A DNA stretch of 64,000 nt from Lycocorax pyrrhopterus obiensis. Taxonomy: Eukaryota; Chordata; Aves; Passeriformes; Paradisaeidae. A model generated the notes under the pieces. It was not told the DNA's origin, made no database searches, and saw nothing but the letters and a program-made list of their open reading frames with translations. The stretch lies in NCBI GenBank assembly GCA_014706295.1, contig JACSVZ010000002.1, positions 22,850,757 to 22,914,756 of the forward strand. The letters are read 5' to 3'. The position numbers and the translations under genes are program-made. Positions 62,440 through 64,000 of this stretch are shown here, piece by piece (position 1 is the stretch's first letter; each line of letters opens with the position of its first letter).

Positions 62440-62530
62440 ATGTGTGACATGATCGACTCGCAGTCCGCCGAGAAGATCAGCAGGATGAAAAAGTTGCGGA
62501 GAACTTTATCGGAGAGCTTCGGCCGAATAG
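62440..62530 (+). CDS. CDK14: CDK14 first coding exon (partial gene)
   Basis: It encodes 30 residues plus one base, MCDMIDSQSAEKIS then RMKKLRRTLSESFGRI, closely matching the N-terminus of human CDK14 (PFTAIRE-1), which has MKKLRRTLSESF. The donor GTGAGT begins at 62531. The kinase domain lies in later exons beyond the window. CDK14 binds cyclin Y at the plasma membrane and phosphorylates the Wnt co-receptor LRP6. The RRTLS segment is a basophilic phosphorylation-type motif (inference). The ATG at 62440 has a poor context (C at -3, T at +4), while the in-frame ATG at 62449 (Met4) has G at -3. Position downstream of CLDN12 and the PTTG1IP-like gene supports the call. Confidence 0.93.
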
Positions 62531-64000
62531 GTGAGTCCCGCGCCCTGGCCCGGACAGCGCTGCGCGGCACCCGCGGGTCCCGGCAGGGAGGGGACGGGGG
62601 GCGGTGGGCTCCGCGCTGTCAGGCTGGAAACACCCGCGCCGACACCGTCCCCGAAAAACGTTTCTTGGGAAGAAAGCTCGGGAAATAAACAACTCTGGAA
62701 GCCCCAGCAGTGCTGCATGGGTCTGTGATGGAGTTAACCCAAAATCGGCTGAGAAGAACAAACTGTAAATGATAGTTGGCTCACGTGCCCCCATTGCCAA
62801 AGAGAAACCTCGACAGAAAGCAATCGGTTATTTAAATTCTGTTGCAGGTCTGGTGATTTATTTTTTGTACGGGCTGCAGGTTGTTTTTAGTTGAGATGTG
62901 AGATGCTGAAGCAGATAACAGCGGCCCAGTGATTTAGGGGGCCAGACAAAAGAACTCTATCTGTCATCTGCTGTGAAGTCTTGTTGCTCTGTCACTGACA
63001 TAAAGCATCCTGAGGTAGCATCATCTGAATGCCCCTGCCAAGTGTGTTGCCTCCTGGTGCCACCACACCGCGTTTGGTTTTGATACCAGTTTGTTTTGCA
63101 GTTGAATTTGTTATTGAGAACAATGCCAAAGAGTTTTGGTCTGCTTGGTCTGGTGTTTCTCTTAGTCTTTGGCACACTGTATTGCTTAATTCACTGTTTA
63201 AATCATCAATTCCTACTGACATCATCAACGCAGCTGAGCATGGAGAGAGGGTACCTCAGAGGAGTTGCGAGGTATCCCCATGCTGGTGGGACAGAGCAGC
63301 TGGAGGTAGTGCTGTGACACACGAGAGCAGATGCAGCAGCCCCTGTCCTTGCAGACCTTCTGTATGGGCCCTTCCACAGTCCTTACCCGTGCCTTGTCCC
63401 ATTGGGATGCCCTCCCTTACAGCCAGTCTGGCTGGCAGACATGGGTCAACTCTCAGAGCTGCTTTGTCCCAGTGAGAGGATGTGAAGTGCCTGTGCCACA
63501 GACAGGAGCTGTGACATTTGGTTCTCCCCCAATAACCCTTCCTAGGACATGTGCTGGCATACTTGGGCATTTTAATTTTTCACATGCTGTGTATGCATTC
63601 AGTGTACCACTTTTAGCTTTAAAGGCCTGCAAGCTTTTAAATGTATGATTGCATTTGAAATCAGGTATTTTTTATTGTCCTGCTCCTGGAAGAAAAAAAC
63701 TGAGAAAAGCTCATTCTTACTCGTAAACCAGAAGAGTTTCAAGGGTAAATGCAAAGTTACAGTTGTGAAACAAATATCAAGTCACTGTTACAAATCTCTG
63801 TCCCCATATGAAAACAGCTTTCACCTATCATCAGTCTTAAACTTGTAAAATACATTTAACTTTCTTTGATTAGAAGAAAAACCAAAGCAGTCAGGTGTTT
63901 GGTCTGTTACATGTCTCTGTGCGTGTATAAACAGAGAGACACTCTTCCACAGAACTGTGAAAGGGTTTTACTAATGGTAGAAGTCATTAACAAAGAAAAT
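62531..64000 (+). other. CDK14: CDK14 intron 1, start
   Basis: The first 120 bases still belong to the CpG island, followed by ordinary intronic sequence to the window edge. No exon is seen. Frames such as 63029-63475 are not recognisable. Confidence 0.8.

Noticed and set aside
61495..62570. Long frames on both strands of the CDK14 CpG island (up to 347 codons on minus, 296 on plus)
   Set aside because: GC-rich sequence lacks stop codons. The frames are proline, alanine, arginine and glycine-rich, overlap each other and the true CDK14 start exon, and resemble no family.
1..64000. CRISPR array, operon, tRNA or rRNA gene, or an autonomous provirus
   Set aside because: No regularly spaced repeats, no cloverleaf or rRNA signatures noticed, and no gag, pol or env domains; only LTR and CR1 fragments are present.

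Overview
This window is from a bird nuclear genome. Evidence: CR1 non-LTR fragments with the typical avian 3' end, four kinds of avian endogenous-retrovirus LTR, GT-AG introns of 2-7 kb, and the gene order CLDN12 - PTTG1IP-like - CDK14, which matches human 7q21.13. The LTR content feels neoavian, perhaps passerine, but that is an impression from memory, not a measurement.

Layout. Positions 1-4.7 kb hold the single coding exon of claudin-12 (245 aa, complete) and its long 3' UTR. Positions 4.7-18 kb are intergenic, with an LTR of about 1 kb (6.45-7.48 kb), a CR1 tail (15.9 kb), and a cleanly bounded solo LTR with a 5-bp target-site duplication (16.77-17.41 kb). At 18.0-18.7 kb a CpG island opens a seven-exon plus-strand gene ending at 42.78 kb. 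I assembled it exon by exon into a 180-aa, type I membrane, PSI-domain protein of the PTTG1IP family. By position it should be PTTG1IP2. Its introns carry CR1 and LTR debris, and an antisense LTR lies between the stop codon and the best distal poly(A) signal. Positions 44.3-61.5 kb are intergenic, with a CR1 copy, an ERVK-like LTR (55.5 kb), another LTR copy (57.0 kb) and several long perfect inverted repeats. From 61.55 kb a second CpG island leads into the first coding exon of CDK14 (62440-62530), whose intron 1 runs off the right edge.

Function. The three genes all lie on the plus strand and are not an operon. Claudin-12 is a four-pass junction protein, the PTTG1IP-like protein is a small trafficking or sorting membrane glycoprotein, and CDK14 is a cyclin-Y-dependent PFTAIRE kinase of Wnt signalling. 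They share a neighbourhood, not a pathway.

I found no CRISPR array, operon, tRNA or rRNA, and no clearly new system. The most checkable oddities are: a GC hairpin ending one base before a weak-context CDK14 start; a poly-alanine upstream ORF in the CDK14 leader; a tandem NAGNAG acceptor in the PTTG1IP-like gene; the LTR in that gene's 3' end; and two adjacent long perfect palindromes near 49.45 kb.
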